In this document: positions 16,604 through 25,582 of the stretch, piece by piece | How positions within the stretch are numbered: the stretch's first letter is position 1 | How the letters are laid out: every line of letters starts with the position of its first letter | Assembly (NCBI GenBank): GCA_026984035.1 | Contig: JALSSW010000130.1 | Span: 1 to 46,973 of the forward strand | From: Planctomycetota bacterium | GTDB lineage: Bacteria; Planctomycetota; UBA1135; GCA-002748355 | Reading direction: 5' to 3' | DNA length: 46,973 nucleotides | Notes under the pieces: model-generated | The model's database searches: none | Seen by the model: only the letters and a program-made list of their open reading frames with translations | What the model was told of the DNA's origin: nothing | Translations under genes and position numbers: made by a program

Positions 16604-17170
16604 ATGGGAAACGACCGCAAGCCACCTTACGTTCTCTCCTTCGTCGCCCCCTCAGGCACAGGGAAGACCACCCTCCTCTCCCAAGTGATCCGGCTCCTTG
16701 CTGCCAAGGGTTTTAAGGTCGCCGCCCTCAAGGGAACGCACCATCAGATCTACCTCGATAAACCCGGCAAGGACTCCTATCGCTTTAAAAAGGCGGGAGC
16801 CACGGCGGTCGGTCTTCTGGGTCCGGGAGCCTCCACCCTGTTTCTTGAACCCAGTGATGGGGGGGTGGGGGATGAGCGAAAAAAAGTTCTGGAGATGGTC
16901 CACTGGCTCTCCCTCTACCCCTTTGCCCCCTTCGATTTCATCCTCTGTGAGGGCTTTGCCCATGTTCCCGAACTTCCCAAGCTTAGGGTTGTGCGGGATG
17001 AGTGGCCCCTTACCTACTTTGCTGAGCGCGGGCATGTGGAGGATCTGGTCGCCATCGCATGGGGCAAGGGAGAGGCTCCGCCGGATCAGATCCCGGAGGG
17101 AGTTGCGCTTCTTCCCCTCGAAGCGGAGGCTGTGGCTTCTTGGCTCTTGGATAGGAGAGATGTCTCGTGA
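16604..17170 (+). CDS. mobB: MobB-type molybdopterin-guanine dinucleotide biosynthesis protein B
   Basis: A 188-residue P-loop GTPase. VAPSGTGKTTLLSQV is Walker A; KGTHHQIYLDKPGKDSYRF matches the MobB pattern in which a D..GKDS.R motif follows a conserved His; DFILCEGF is Walker B with the family's EGF. MobB assists attachment of GMP to molybdopterin. I start at ATG 16604; a TTG-containing upstream extension is unlikely because homologous sequence begins here. It is translationally coupled (GTGA overlap) to a UbiA prenyltransferase with no obvious link to molybdenum. modABC lies 23 kb away, which fits a molybdoenzyme-using cell. Confidence 0.85.
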   Translation: MGNDRKPPYVLSFVAPSGTGKTTLLSQVIRLLAAKGFKVAALKGTHHQIYLDKPGKDSYRFKKAGATAVGLLGPGASTLFLEPSDGGVGDERKKVLEMVHWLSLYPFAPFDFILCEGFAHVPELPKLRVVRDEWPLTYFAERGHVEDLVAIAWGKGEAPPDQIPEGVALLPLEAEAVASWLLDRRDVS

Positions 17171-18042
17171 TCAAGGCTCTGGTCGAAGCCATGCGTCCCT
17201 ATCAATGGGTCAAGAATTTGCTTGTGTTCGCACCCCTGGTGTTCGCCCAGAAGCTCTATGACAGGCCCTCCCAAATGGGAGCGTTGATTGCCTTTGCGGC
17301 TTTTTGCTGTGTGGCCAGTGGAATCTACCTACTGAATGACCTCCTGGATCTCGAGCGGGACCGTCGGCATCCCAAGAAAAAAAACCGCCCACTCCCCTCA
17401 GGACGCCTCTCACCAGGAGTGGCCTGGATTGCCGTTCTCATTCTTGTTGGTTTGGGCTTGGGGCTGTCCTGGTGGAAGGGTTTCCTGGCCCTTCCATTGG
17501 TGTACTTCCTGATCAACGTCGCCTATTCGATCAAACTCAAGCACCTGGTGATCTTGGATGCTATGTGCATTGCCATCGGTTTTTTACTGCGCGTCTACGC
17601 CGGCGGTGTCGCGATCCATGTGCCGGTTTCTTCCTGGTTGGTTCTTTGCACCTTCTTCGTCGCCCTCCTCCTGGCCTTTTGCAAGCGCAGGCATGAACTC
17701 TTTGTCCTTGGTGAAGATCAGGCCTCCGGGCATCGAAAATCCCTGGAACATTACTCCTTTGCCTTTTTGGACCAGATGATTGCCCCCCTCGGCGCCTTGA
17801 CGGTCATGGCCTATGCTGCTTACACCACTTCTCCTGCGGCCATCGCCAACTTCGGTCCCGACCGTGCGCACCTCCTCGTCTGGACGGTTCCTTTCGTGGT
17901 CTATGGCATCTTCCGTTATCTCTTCCTCGTGCACATGCGCTCCGAAGGAGGGGACCCCACCCGCCTATTGATGAAGGACCTTCCCACCATGTTGAATATC
18001 TTGGGGTGGTTTGGGACCAGCCTTTGGATCGTCTACCACTAA
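17167..18042 (+). CDS. UbiA-family enzyme, decaprenyl-phosphate phosphoribosyltransferase type
   Basis: A 291-residue polytopic membrane protein of the UbiA superfamily with about nine helices. The first Asp-rich motif reads NDLLDLERDRRHPKKKNRP, i.e. NDxxDxxxDxxHPxKxxRP. The second is around YSIKLKHLVILDAMCIA. The HPxKxxRP extension is typical of 5-phosphoribosyl-1-pyrophosphate:decaprenyl-phosphate transferases (DPPR synthase, Rv3806c-like), not of quinone prenyltransferases. It would move phosphoribose onto a polyprenyl phosphate. GTG 17167 overlaps the mobB stop. The next gene, a membrane glycosyltransferase, overlaps it by 37 bp, supporting a polyprenyl-pentose donor route. Confidence 0.82.
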   Translation: MIKALVEAMRPYQWVKNLLVFAPLVFAQKLYDRPSQMGALIAFAAFCCVASGIYLLNDLLDLERDRRHPKKKNRPLPSGRLSPGVAWIAVLILVGLGLGLSWWKGFLALPLVYFLINVAYSIKLKHLVILDAMCIAIGFLLRVYAGGVAIHVPVSSWLVLCTFFVALLLAFCKRRHELFVLGEDQASGHRKSLEHYSFAFLDQMIAPLGALTVMAYAAYTTSPAAIANFGPDRAHLLVWTVPFVVYGIFRYLFLVHMRSEGGDPTRLLMKDLPTMLNILGWFGTSLWIVYH

Positions 18043-19421
18043 AAGGCCGCTTCGGTCCTGCCCTCTGGGCCATCGCCCTCTTTGGGGGCTTGGTCCGCCT
18101 GGGCCAAGGGCTCCTGATCTCGGTTCCCTCCAATGACGGAGCCTCCTACCTCTCCATGGTTGAAGCGTTCGCCGGGGGGCATTTTGGCCAGGGTTTCTCC
18201 TATGTCTTCCCCCCAGGGAGCGCCCTCCTCGTCGCTCCCCTCGCCGCGGCCACCGGGGACAGCCTTCTTGCCTTCATTCTCACCGGCACCCTCGCCGCAG
18301 TCCTCGGGATCCTCTGGCTCGGAAAGGCCGCCCGCCACTGGCTGACCCCCCAGGCAGGTCTCTTCGCTGCCGCCCTCCTCGCCCTCCTCCACCTCTCCGT
18401 CCGTTCCCCCGGCGAAGCCTACTCCGAAACTTTTTTTGTCCCCCTCCTCTGCGGCGTCCTCCTCGCCCTGGCCAAGAACCACCGCCCCCTCGCCGGCCTC
18501 CTCCTCGGCCTCGGCTTTTGGCTCCGCCCCGAAGCCCTCGCCCTCTCCCCCCTCCTCCTCGCCCCCCCCGCCCAAAGGGGACACCCTTGTTTTGGCCGTC
18601 GCATCTCTTTGGTATCGCTCGGTTTAGCTTTGGGCCTCATGCTTGTGTGCGCTGCATCCCTCCCCCTGCTGCGTCTCCTTCTGAGCCCAGATGCTTCCCC
18701 TTTTCCCAAGTTCACCTTGATGCGCCCCATGGGTCCATTGGGTGCAGGAAGCTTCGAAGAAGGGCTGTCCCTTTTCCTTGCCCGCTTCTCTCAGCTACCC
18801 GCGTCCATCCTCCAGGGTCTCGATTTTGGGATTCCCCTCCTGGCCCTTCCCGGGATGTTTTTCCTTCGCAGGAGATCCTCCCCTTTGGCGGCAGCCCTCC
18901 TCCTCGCCCTCCTCTTGGCGACAAGCGCCCAGCTTCTTTTTCAGGTCAAGCCCAGGTTTTTTGTAGACCAGGCCCCCCTTTGGATTCTCGTTTCGGCAGC
19001 AGTCCTGCTCCACGAAGCCTGGGTTTGGCGCTTTTTCCTTGGGGCCAGTCTCCTGAGCTCAGGAGCGGCTCTTGTTCATGACTTTCTTGTTCCTCCCCGG
19101 GTGGAAAAGCATCTTGAGCTTCAGGTCGGCACACTCCTACGCCAAGAACCCCTGACCCAAAAGGACCTTGTTACCGACATGCCGCGGGTTGCCTGGAGCG
19201 CCGGTTTGATCCCAGCCCCACCTTTGATTTGGACCCAGGCAAGGCTCCGCCAAGCCATCCAAAGACAAAAACCTCGCTTTATCGTCCTGGGCGTAAAGCG
19301 TAGAGGGCGCCGTTCTCTTGCCCAGGAACTCCAGGATCGTTACAGCCCCTGGCCTTTCCCACCCCGGTTTCAGAAAGCGAGAGGCCGAGATCGGATTCTT
19401 GTTTTGGAGAAACTGCGATAA
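18006..19421 (+). CDS. GT-C type membrane glycosyltransferase (PMT/ArnT-like)
   Basis: A 471-residue protein with about ten hydrophobic helices in the first 350 residues. After helix 1 comes a loop with an Asp, SNDGASYLSMVEAF, which resembles the catalytic DD/DE loop of PMT_2 family transferases that use polyprenyl-phosphate sugars. The C-terminal 110 residues are soluble, with a VDQAPLW segment. It overlaps the UbiA gene by 37 bp and is in the same operon, so the donor may be the polyprenyl-phospho-pentose. The stretch 18350-18590 is unusually C-rich on this strand (CTC and CCC codons). GTG start at 18006. Confidence 0.7.
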   Translation: MVWDQPLDRLPLKGRFGPALWAIALFGGLVRLGQGLLISVPSNDGASYLSMVEAFAGGHFGQGFSYVFPPGSALLVAPLAAATGDSLLAFILTGTLAAVLGILWLGKAARHWLTPQAGLFAAALLALLHLSVRSPGEAYSETFFVPLLCGVLLALAKNHRPLAGLLLGLGFWLRPEALALSPLLLAPPAQRGHPCFGRRISLVSLGLALGLMLVCAASLPLLRLLLSPDASPFPKFTLMRPMGPLGAGSFEEGLSLFLARFSQLPASILQGLDFGIPLLALPGMFFLRRRSSPLAAALLLALLLATSAQLLFQVKPRFFVDQAPLWILVSAAVLLHEAWVWRFFLGASLLSSGAALVHDFLVPPRVEKHLELQVGTLLRQEPLTQKDLVTDMPRVAWSAGLIPAPPLIWTQARLRQAIQRQKPRFIVLGVKRRGRRSLAQELQDRYSPWPFPPRFQKARGRDRILVLEKLR

Positions 19422-19518
19422 GACAGGGCTTGTCTAACAGGGCAATTGTTCTGGGGCTTGATATACTTTCACGCTCTCCATCTTTCTCCGATCTCTCCCA
19501 AAACCTGGCAGGTCATTC

Positions 19519-21105
19519 ATGAGCCAACGGAACGCATTTCATTCTCTCCCCTTCCTTTTCTTTCCGCTGGCCTTGACCCTTGCCTCGTCTTTGGCCGGGC
19601 AAAAAGAACTGCAGCTCATCCGAGTCCAGGATCAGGTCAATTTTGGGGACTTTGGGAGCAGCGTGGCCGTGTCCGGGAACCTCCTTGCTGTGGGTGCCCG
19701 AGATGAGAAGATCACCGCCAACTACATGGGGGCCGTCTATCTTTTTCGAAAGAGAGCCAATGCTTGGATCCGCGAAGCAAAGTTGACTGCGCCGGTTCCC
19801 GCCGTCCACGATCGCTTCGGCTCTTCGGTGGCCCTTTCCAGGGACTTATTGGTGGTTGGAGCACCCGCGTATATCTCGAGGACCACCGGTGGCAAGATTC
19901 ATATTTTTCGGAAAAAGGCGGGCAAGTGGGTCCATGAAGCTGAGTTTGCGAGGGGACGTTGGTTCGGAGCTTCCGTGGCGATTTCCGGGAAGCGTGTGAT
20001 CGCCGGTGCCCCGGGGACGCGCCACTCCAAGGTAAACTGGGGTGGAAACAACTATGCCGGTGCAGCTTGGATCTTCAGGTACAACGGAAGCTCCTGGGTG
20101 GAAGAAGCCAAGCTGTTGGCGGGGGATCCTTCATACGGGGACCATTTCGGATCCGCCGTTGCCATCCAAGGAAACAGCCTCCTGGTTGGCGCCTCGGGCG
20201 AGGGGGATGATTCTCTAAGAAAATTCGGAATCGGTTCTGTCTATGCCTTTGACTGGAATGGCCAAACCTGGGCACAGTCCCAAAAGTTCCGGGCTCTGAA
20301 AGCTGCCGATCAATCCTTCTTTGGAGCGACGATTTCTTGGGATGGAAGTGACGCCCTGATCGGCTCTCCCGGAAAAAAGGCCAACGGCGTCTGGGGCGCG
20401 GGCGCTGCCTATCTCTTCCACAAGGCCTCCGCTGGCTGGACTGAAACCAATAAGTTTACTTCGCCCTGGCCCAGCACCTCCGCCGGATTCGGGTCTCGAC
20501 TGGCTCTCAGTGGGGGCCTCGCCGTCATTGGTCATAATGGCCGTGATGCTGAGGGCAATCAGCGAGGGGCCATCCATGTATGGCGCCGGACAGCACCCAA
20601 CAAGTGGACCCCCGAACCGGCCTTCCAAGGCTCGGGACTGGTCGGTAAGTATTCGGGTTTCGGCACCTCCCTTGCTCTGGATGGAACAACGCTCGCAGCG
20701 GGTGGGTTTATTGATGACAACAAGAAGATCAGCCATGGCGCGGTCTGGCTTTTTGACCTCTCCCCCGACTTCCACCTTATGGTTCTTCCCCTTCCCATCG
20801 TCACAAAAGACACAGCCAAGTTCGAAGTCCGTTATGCCCCGAAAAATTCTCTTGCCCTTCTGATGTTCGGTTTTACAGGGCTGAGCAAGTTCCCTCTCCC
20901 ATGGCCCGGCGCAATCCTCCGCCTGCAAAACCCCATGATCATCGGAGCCCTCCCCACGGGGACGAAAGGCTTCGCAACCTGGGAGTTCAATATCCCGGCA
21001 GCTGCCTTAGGGGTGAAGCTCTGGACGCAGGCCTTAGAACTCGAATCCATCAAAAGGGCGCGGACGAGCAACGTGATTTATTCCAAAATTCGGGCGCCCT
21101 TTTAA
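19519..21105 (+). CDS. Secreted FG-GAP beta-propeller protein
   Basis: A 528-residue exported protein. A signal peptide covers about residues 1-27 (SLPFLFFPLALTLASSLAG). Seven FG-GAP type repeats follow, each with an FGSSVAVSGN-then-VGA pattern (for example FGSSVALSRDLLVVGAP and FGTSLALDGTTLAAGGF), predicting a seven-bladed propeller as in integrin alpha-chains. Residues about 415-528 form a separate C-terminal module (SLALLMFGFTGLSKFPLPW, then IIGALPTGTKGFATWEFN, then ARTSNVIYSK) that resembles a domain I recall from many planctomycetal secreted proteins. A surface adhesion or structural role is likely. Confidence 0.82.
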   Translation: MSQRNAFHSLPFLFFPLALTLASSLAGQKELQLIRVQDQVNFGDFGSSVAVSGNLLAVGARDEKITANYMGAVYLFRKRANAWIREAKLTAPVPAVHDRFGSSVALSRDLLVVGAPAYISRTTGGKIHIFRKKAGKWVHEAEFARGRWFGASVAISGKRVIAGAPGTRHSKVNWGGNNYAGAAWIFRYNGSSWVEEAKLLAGDPSYGDHFGSAVAIQGNSLLVGASGEGDDSLRKFGIGSVYAFDWNGQTWAQSQKFRALKAADQSFFGATISWDGSDALIGSPGKKANGVWGAGAAYLFHKASAGWTETNKFTSPWPSTSAGFGSRLALSGGLAVIGHNGRDAEGNQRGAIHVWRRTAPNKWTPEPAFQGSGLVGKYSGFGTSLALDGTTLAAGGFIDDNKKISHGAVWLFDLSPDFHLMVLPLPIVTKDTAKFEVRYAPKNSLALLMFGFTGLSKFPLPWPGAILRLQNPMIIGALPTGTKGFATWEFNIPAAALGVKLWTQALELESIKRARTSNVIYSKIRAPF

Positions 21106-21389
21106 ACCTTGTTGATCTCGCCCTACAATCCTTGCGATTGCACTCAATACTCCCCTGGATTCCTCGTTCCTGAAAGGGGCTCAAAAGCTTCGATCAGGAA
21201 TCAGGTTAAGGCCATCCTGGGGACAACTCTCCGGGTGGATTTAGGAGAAATTTTTAAGAAAATAAAAATAGTTTCCATGTAGGGCGTTCTTCCACCCTTC
21301 TGGCCTTTTTATGCGGCATATCTGTTGTGCAGGGCGGCATGGGGAGCGGGTAGGCTGCATTTTTTCTACCTTTTTCAAAGGGAAGTCCA

Positions 21390-23603
21390 ATGAATGTCCT
21401 TTCTCTTGCAATTTTCCAGGTTTTCACCCTTTCTCCCATGGTTTTTTGTCAAGGCGGAGTCCTTCCGGCCGGAGACCCGCCTCCCAAGATTATAGAAACC
21501 AAAACAAGTCTCAGCCTCGAGTTTCCCGGGGCGGGAAGCTTGCAGTTCCTTAAGAATGGTACGACTCTCCAAGGGATTCGATGGATGAAGTTAGGGGGTC
21601 GCATGATCCTCTCGATGGGCAAAGACCATGTTCCCATGCCGGTGATCGAAGTGATGGATGGAATCTCTCTGCCGCCCATTAAAAATTGGAAAGACTATCT
21701 CGCCCTTCGTTCCCTCCACAAGGGGGCTTGGCATTCTAGGGGGCGATACGGTTCCAAACTATATGATCTGGCAATGGCCAGGTTTCGGGGTGCGGTGGTC
21801 AACGGAAACACCGTGACCTTAAATTTCGGGACCCCCAAGGGCCCCGTTTATTGGGTCTTCGAGGCTCGGACCAATGATATTGGGGGTGTCCCCTATCGTG
21901 GATTGGGCTGGAGTCTTGAGGTTTCCGCGGGTCTGTCGCAAGCGGTTTGGGCTTATTTCCTAGAGCCTCTTCCCCTGGGCAAAGACTATTGGTTGCTCTC
22001 CCAAAACTGGGGAGCGTTTCTTGAGGAGCCCCTAACCAGCACCAGCACATTTGCGACGAATGTGGAAAAAACCTGGGGTTTCTGGCAACCATTTCTTTTT
22101 CTTGCTGGGAAGCAGGGATCCCTTTTGGGGTGGTTGGAAAACCCTGTTTCCATGCAAATCGAGATCGGTAGGAGTGGTCCCCACCTGGTTCGCTCCCTTG
22201 CGATCCCCTTTGGGCCAGGACCCCATCGATCGACTCCCGTGAAGTATTGGCAACTCGCCACCAAGCCTTTGTCCGACCGTTGGGAAAGGCTCAATGCCTG
22301 GACCGCTGCCTATGATGCTTTGGCCGGTTTTTACCGAAGTGAAACTGGGATTCAGGCAACGGATCCCCTTCCGACCTATCTTTGGACTGTTCCTGATAAT
22401 CCCTATTCCTACTACGAAGCCTATCGTCGCTGGAAAGAGCGAAAACCCAAAACCACTCCCATGCCTGCTCCCTGGTTGGAGTCCTATTCTCTCCATGCTT
22501 CCTTGTTGCCCGAGATCGCTGCTTTAGGTTTGCGACAGATATGCATTCAGTCTCCGTGGCATACCGATGCGGAGCACTCCATTAAAGAGCGTGTGCTGCC
22601 CACAAAGCATGGGCCAAAACCTCCAAGGCTTGAGGAACAGGGTTCTGGTCATGCTCCTTGGGAGCCAAAGATCTCAGAGGCCATTGGGGGCATCACTGGA
22701 CTCAAAGAATTTGTGGATCGAGCCCATAACTTTGGCGTGCATGTCATGCTTTGGACCAACCCTGCCCATCTTTCCATTTCTTCTCCGCAACTGGATAAGC
22801 ATCTGGATTGGTTGATGTGGACGAGAGAGGGTGTCCCTCTTGACGAGGACTATGGGGATATTACCGGGATGAGTCTATTCAGCGGGTTTTATGGGAACTT
22901 GTTGGGGGGGGTGAAGCGAGTTCGCCAGCAAAGCAAGATTGATGGGGTTTGGTTGGATTCCTTCCTCACCTTCGGGGCCGCTGTGGATTATTCGATGTCC
23001 GAACCTCGTCCCCAACTCGCCCGGTCCTTGGACCTGGAACGTGACCTTCAAAGCAACCAAATCCCGGAGATTTATGTGGAGGGGATGAGCCTCCTGGGTC
23101 TTTCGACCGGTGGTTACGGTTATGAAGCGACTCGGTTTGAAGGCAAGAGAAACCAGGAAGAATGGAAGCACTTTGTTGCCATCAGGGGGCGTGAATATGG
23201 CCTCTACCGTTATGTTGCCGACACTTTTTTGGAGCCACAGAGTTATTACCGGGCCTTAGCCTCCAAAGGTGTGATGGCCGTTTTCGATATGAGCCAGGTC
23301 CGAAAGCTGGAGGCAGCGAGTCCGGGATCCACGCAAAAAATCGCCCGCGCGAACGAGGATTATCTCACGGTGCTTCCCTGGATGCAGAGGCGTTTTTTGA
23401 TTGGCAAGGGAAAAACCTGGTATGGAGTGGCTTGGCAACGCGATACCGCGAAGGAAATCGTTTTGTTCTCGTTCCTTCCCTTCGATTTCAGCCGACCAGG
23501 CAAATGGGAGGTGCAGGATGTGACGGCCGGGACTCGTACCAAGGTTCAAGTCGGCTTCCGAACCAAGGCATGGCATACCTATATCCTGCGACCTCTTCCA
23601 TGA
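21390..23603 (+). CDS. Secreted TIM-barrel glycoside hydrolase (GH31/GH36-like)
   Basis: A 737-residue protein. MNVLSLAIFQVFTLSPMVFC is a signal peptide, with Cys or Gln at the expected cut. The N-terminal 300 residues look like a beta-sandwich, and the second half resembles alpha-galactosidase-type (beta/alpha)8 barrels. GVHVMLWTNPAHL near residue 448 and KIDGVWLDSFLTFG near residue 518 match the barrel strands that carry catalytic aspartates in GH31/GH36-like enzymes. The exact family is uncertain. It would act outside the cell on polysaccharide. It follows the FG-GAP gene by 285 bp, a gap where I see no gene and no clear terminator. Confidence 0.65.
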   Translation: MNVLSLAIFQVFTLSPMVFCQGGVLPAGDPPPKIIETKTSLSLEFPGAGSLQFLKNGTTLQGIRWMKLGGRMILSMGKDHVPMPVIEVMDGISLPPIKNWKDYLALRSLHKGAWHSRGRYGSKLYDLAMARFRGAVVNGNTVTLNFGTPKGPVYWVFEARTNDIGGVPYRGLGWSLEVSAGLSQAVWAYFLEPLPLGKDYWLLSQNWGAFLEEPLTSTSTFATNVEKTWGFWQPFLFLAGKQGSLLGWLENPVSMQIEIGRSGPHLVRSLAIPFGPGPHRSTPVKYWQLATKPLSDRWERLNAWTAAYDALAGFYRSETGIQATDPLPTYLWTVPDNPYSYYEAYRRWKERKPKTTPMPAPWLESYSLHASLLPEIAALGLRQICIQSPWHTDAEHSIKERVLPTKHGPKPPRLEEQGSGHAPWEPKISEAIGGITGLKEFVDRAHNFGVHVMLWTNPAHLSISSPQLDKHLDWLMWTREGVPLDEDYGDITGMSLFSGFYGNLLGGVKRVRQQSKIDGVWLDSFLTFGAAVDYSMSEPRPQLARSLDLERDLQSNQIPEIYVEGMSLLGLSTGGYGYEATRFEGKRNQEEWKHFVAIRGREYGLYRYVADTFLEPQSYYRALASKGVMAVFDMSQVRKLEAASPGSTQKIARANEDYLTVLPWMQRRFLIGKGKTWYGVAWQRDTAKEIVLFSFLPFDFSRPGKWEVQDVTAGTRTKVQVGFRTKAWHTYILRPLP

Positions 23604-23648
23604 ACCCAACATGGCAGGGGGCAGTCTTCTTAAACTCTGATTGGGATC

Positions 23649-24893
23649 TTAAGGGCGGAGAGTTGGCTGTCTCAAACTCTTCGCCCAAACCCAAAGAGCC
23701 CCAATCGTCACCGTGTATAGGGACTGCATGAGGTTCTTTCCCAGGGAGCCGAGGGCTTCCTGGGAAAGAAGGTCGTTGATGATGAAATAGAGCAAGAGAC
23801 CCACCCATCCCTTGTGGCTCCGGGCGTCTTTAACTTGACTTAAAAGGAGGTAGAAAGCGGGGAGAAGGGCGACGTGGTGGGATTTCCACGTGATGGGGGA
23901 AAGGAGGAGGGTGAGGGCGAAGAGACAGGAAATGGCCGGGAGCCAGAGCCACCTTTGCTGGTAGGCGTCCAGGCTCTGCCGGTAGAGCTTTCGGGCGCTG
24001 ATCCAGACCAGGGCGAGAGCGAGGATTCGATAGATCCAGTGGATGAAGGTAGGGGAGAGGCCGGCGCCTTGGAAAAACAGTGGGCTGGGGAGGGCATGTT
24101 CTTTTGGGACTGTGCCGAGATAGCGGGCAAGCATGTAGGGGAGGCTCTGGTGCATCCAGCTGAAGGGCGGAAAGCCGTAGCTGGGGGCTGCGAAGACATC
24201 GGGCCGGCTGCCATAGGCGAAGACCCCTTGGATCCAATGCTGGTAAGCAGTGGCCCAGCCATGAAATCCAAGAGTCATGATGGGGCTGAGATGGAGAAGG
24301 GCTGCGGTAAGGATGGCAGCCACAAAAGCTTTGCGGCGGCCTTGTAGGAGGAGAAGGGGAAGGAAAAGGATGGGGGTGGGTTTGGCGGCGAGAACGAGGC
24401 CGAGGAGGCAACCACGCAGGAAGGTGCCGCGCGGTGTTTTTTCCAGAGGGAGGCTGGCCACGAGGACAATGGTGGCGAAGATGAGATTGCCTCCGCCGCC
24501 GGCAGTGTCCCGGAGCAAATAACGGGAGACGAGGAGGGTTGCCAGAAGGGGGAGCCAGAGGGGTGGGGTCTTTCCTTGGTGGGTTTGGTGGTACCACCTT
24601 GCAAGTTGCTGCAGCATGAGACCGAGCATGGCAATCTGGAGGAGGACCCATAGGACCCTGGCAATGGGAAGGGATGTCAGAAGAAGGGGTGCCATGATGA
24701 TGCCGTAAGACGGCGGGTAAGGAGCGTGGACAGGGCGGGGATCTTGGGCTTGCGGGTGGTAGGGGAATTCTCCTCGCAGCACGTCCCCCGCAAAGATTCG
24801 GTTGCGAAGGAGAGATCCGTGTTTTTTTTGGAGGGCTCTGACGGAAAGAAGAACGGCCAAGAGCAGGAGGATGATGGCGAGGGATCGTCTCAA
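23649..24893 (-). CDS. GT87-family membrane mannosyltransferase-like protein
   Basis: A 414-residue polytopic protein with about ten to twelve hydrophobic segments. The region GDVLRGEFPYHPQAQDPRPVHAPYPPSYGIIMAP resembles the first periplasmic loop of GT87 (DUF2029) polyprenol-phosphate-mannose-dependent alpha-mannosyltransferases (YPPSYG/PP motif), and FAYGSRPDVFAAPSYGF and KSHHVALLPAFYL match later blocks. It would transfer a sugar from a polyprenyl-phosphate donor outside the membrane. TTG 24893 overlaps the stop of the kinase-like gene (TTGA). Last gene of the minus-strand envelope cluster. Confidence 0.72.
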   Translation of the reverse strand: MRRSLAIILLLLAVLLSVRALQKKHGSLLRNRIFAGDVLRGEFPYHPQAQDPRPVHAPYPPSYGIIMAPLLLTSLPIARVLWVLLQIAMLGLMLQQLARWYHQTHQGKTPPLWLPLLATLLVSRYLLRDTAGGGGNLIFATIVLVASLPLEKTPRGTFLRGCLLGLVLAAKPTPILFLPLLLLQGRRKAFVAAILTAALLHLSPIMTLGFHGWATAYQHWIQGVFAYGSRPDVFAAPSYGFPPFSWMHQSLPYMLARYLGTVPKEHALPSPLFFQGAGLSPTFIHWIYRILALALVWISARKLYRQSLDAYQQRWLWLPAISCLFALTLLLSPITWKSHHVALLPAFYLLLSQVKDARSHKGWVGLLLYFIINDLLSQEALGSLGKNLMQSLYTVTIGALWVWAKSLRQPTLRP

Positions 24894-25582
24894 GATGGTT
24901 GTCCCCTTCGATCATTGTGGACTTTGATCTTGGTGAGTAGGCGGTCAAGATCACTCTCTATGTAACGAAAGTCCTTTTGTTGGAGGCGCTTGGACTTGCT
25001 TCGTCGAAGTCTCGGCTGGTCCAGGATGACGATGGATTTGGGAGAGGGAAGGATGGATTCGGTTTTCTCCCCAAGAGGGACCAGGAAGTTGCGAAAGCGC
25101 ACACCGCCCAGAATGAATCCCTGTGCATGGGTGTCCCGTATCAAGCTGCGGAGGGCGGAGGCCCATGCGCGGGCCTGGGAGGAAGAACCTGGGAAGCGGG
25201 CGAGATCCACATGGCCTTCGACTTCTCGGGTGATGAGGAGGCTGGCACGGGGCCAGGGGCGCCCGCCGAGGCAGCCTTCGGCGACAAGGATGGGTGTCCC
25301 CCATCCGAGGGAGCGGAGGAGGGGGATGGAGCGGGCTTCGCGGAGGATGGGGGAGTTATGGAAAAGGTAGCTGGGCCACTTTCGGAAAGGCAGAGAGCGA
25401 TCGCGCAGGTCCTGAGTTTTGATGTAGTAGCGCAATCCTCCGAGTTCGATCAGCCGGCAGGTTCGGGTTCGAGCCGAACTGATGATCTCGCCTCCTTGAA
25501 AGGCGAGGAAGTCTTGGATCTCTTGAAGGCCGCCTTCTTCGAAGAGGCGGTGGCTGTCCTCATCTAACCATTCGATGGGCAT
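24890..25582 (-). CDS. LPS-kinase-like protein (Kdo/WaaP fold), catalytic loop degenerate
   Basis: A 230-residue protein that resembles the lipopolysaccharide kinase (Kdo/WaaP) family. RYYIKTQ is the ATP-binding Lys strand; REARSIPLLRSLGWGTP is the helix with Glu; SLLITREVEG is the hinge. The catalytic loop reads RDTHAQGFILGGVRFRNFLV, where the usual HxD Asp is absent (ILGG), and the DFG-equivalent reads VILDQPRLR. Either it is a pseudokinase or a diverged phosphotransferase. I start at ATG 25582 because the longer frame would overlap the methyltransferase deeply; this start overlaps it by only 19 bp. Confidence 0.65.
   Translation of the reverse strand: MPIEWLDEDSHRLFEEGGLQEIQDFLAFQGGEIISSARTRTCRLIELGGLRYYIKTQDLRDRSLPFRKWPSYLFHNSPILREARSIPLLRSLGWGTPILVAEGCLGGRPWPRASLLITREVEGHVDLARFPGSSSQARAWASALRSLIRDTHAQGFILGGVRFRNFLVPLGEKTESILPSPKSIVILDQPRLRRSKSKRLQQKDFRYIESDLDRLLTKIKVHNDRRGQPS

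Noticed and set aside
23830..24954. Minus-strand 374-aa Pro/Arg-rich frame overlapping the GT87 gene in another frame
   Set aside because: Low-complexity Pro/Arg composition from a GC-rich shadow frame; the hydrophobic GT87 frame is the real one.
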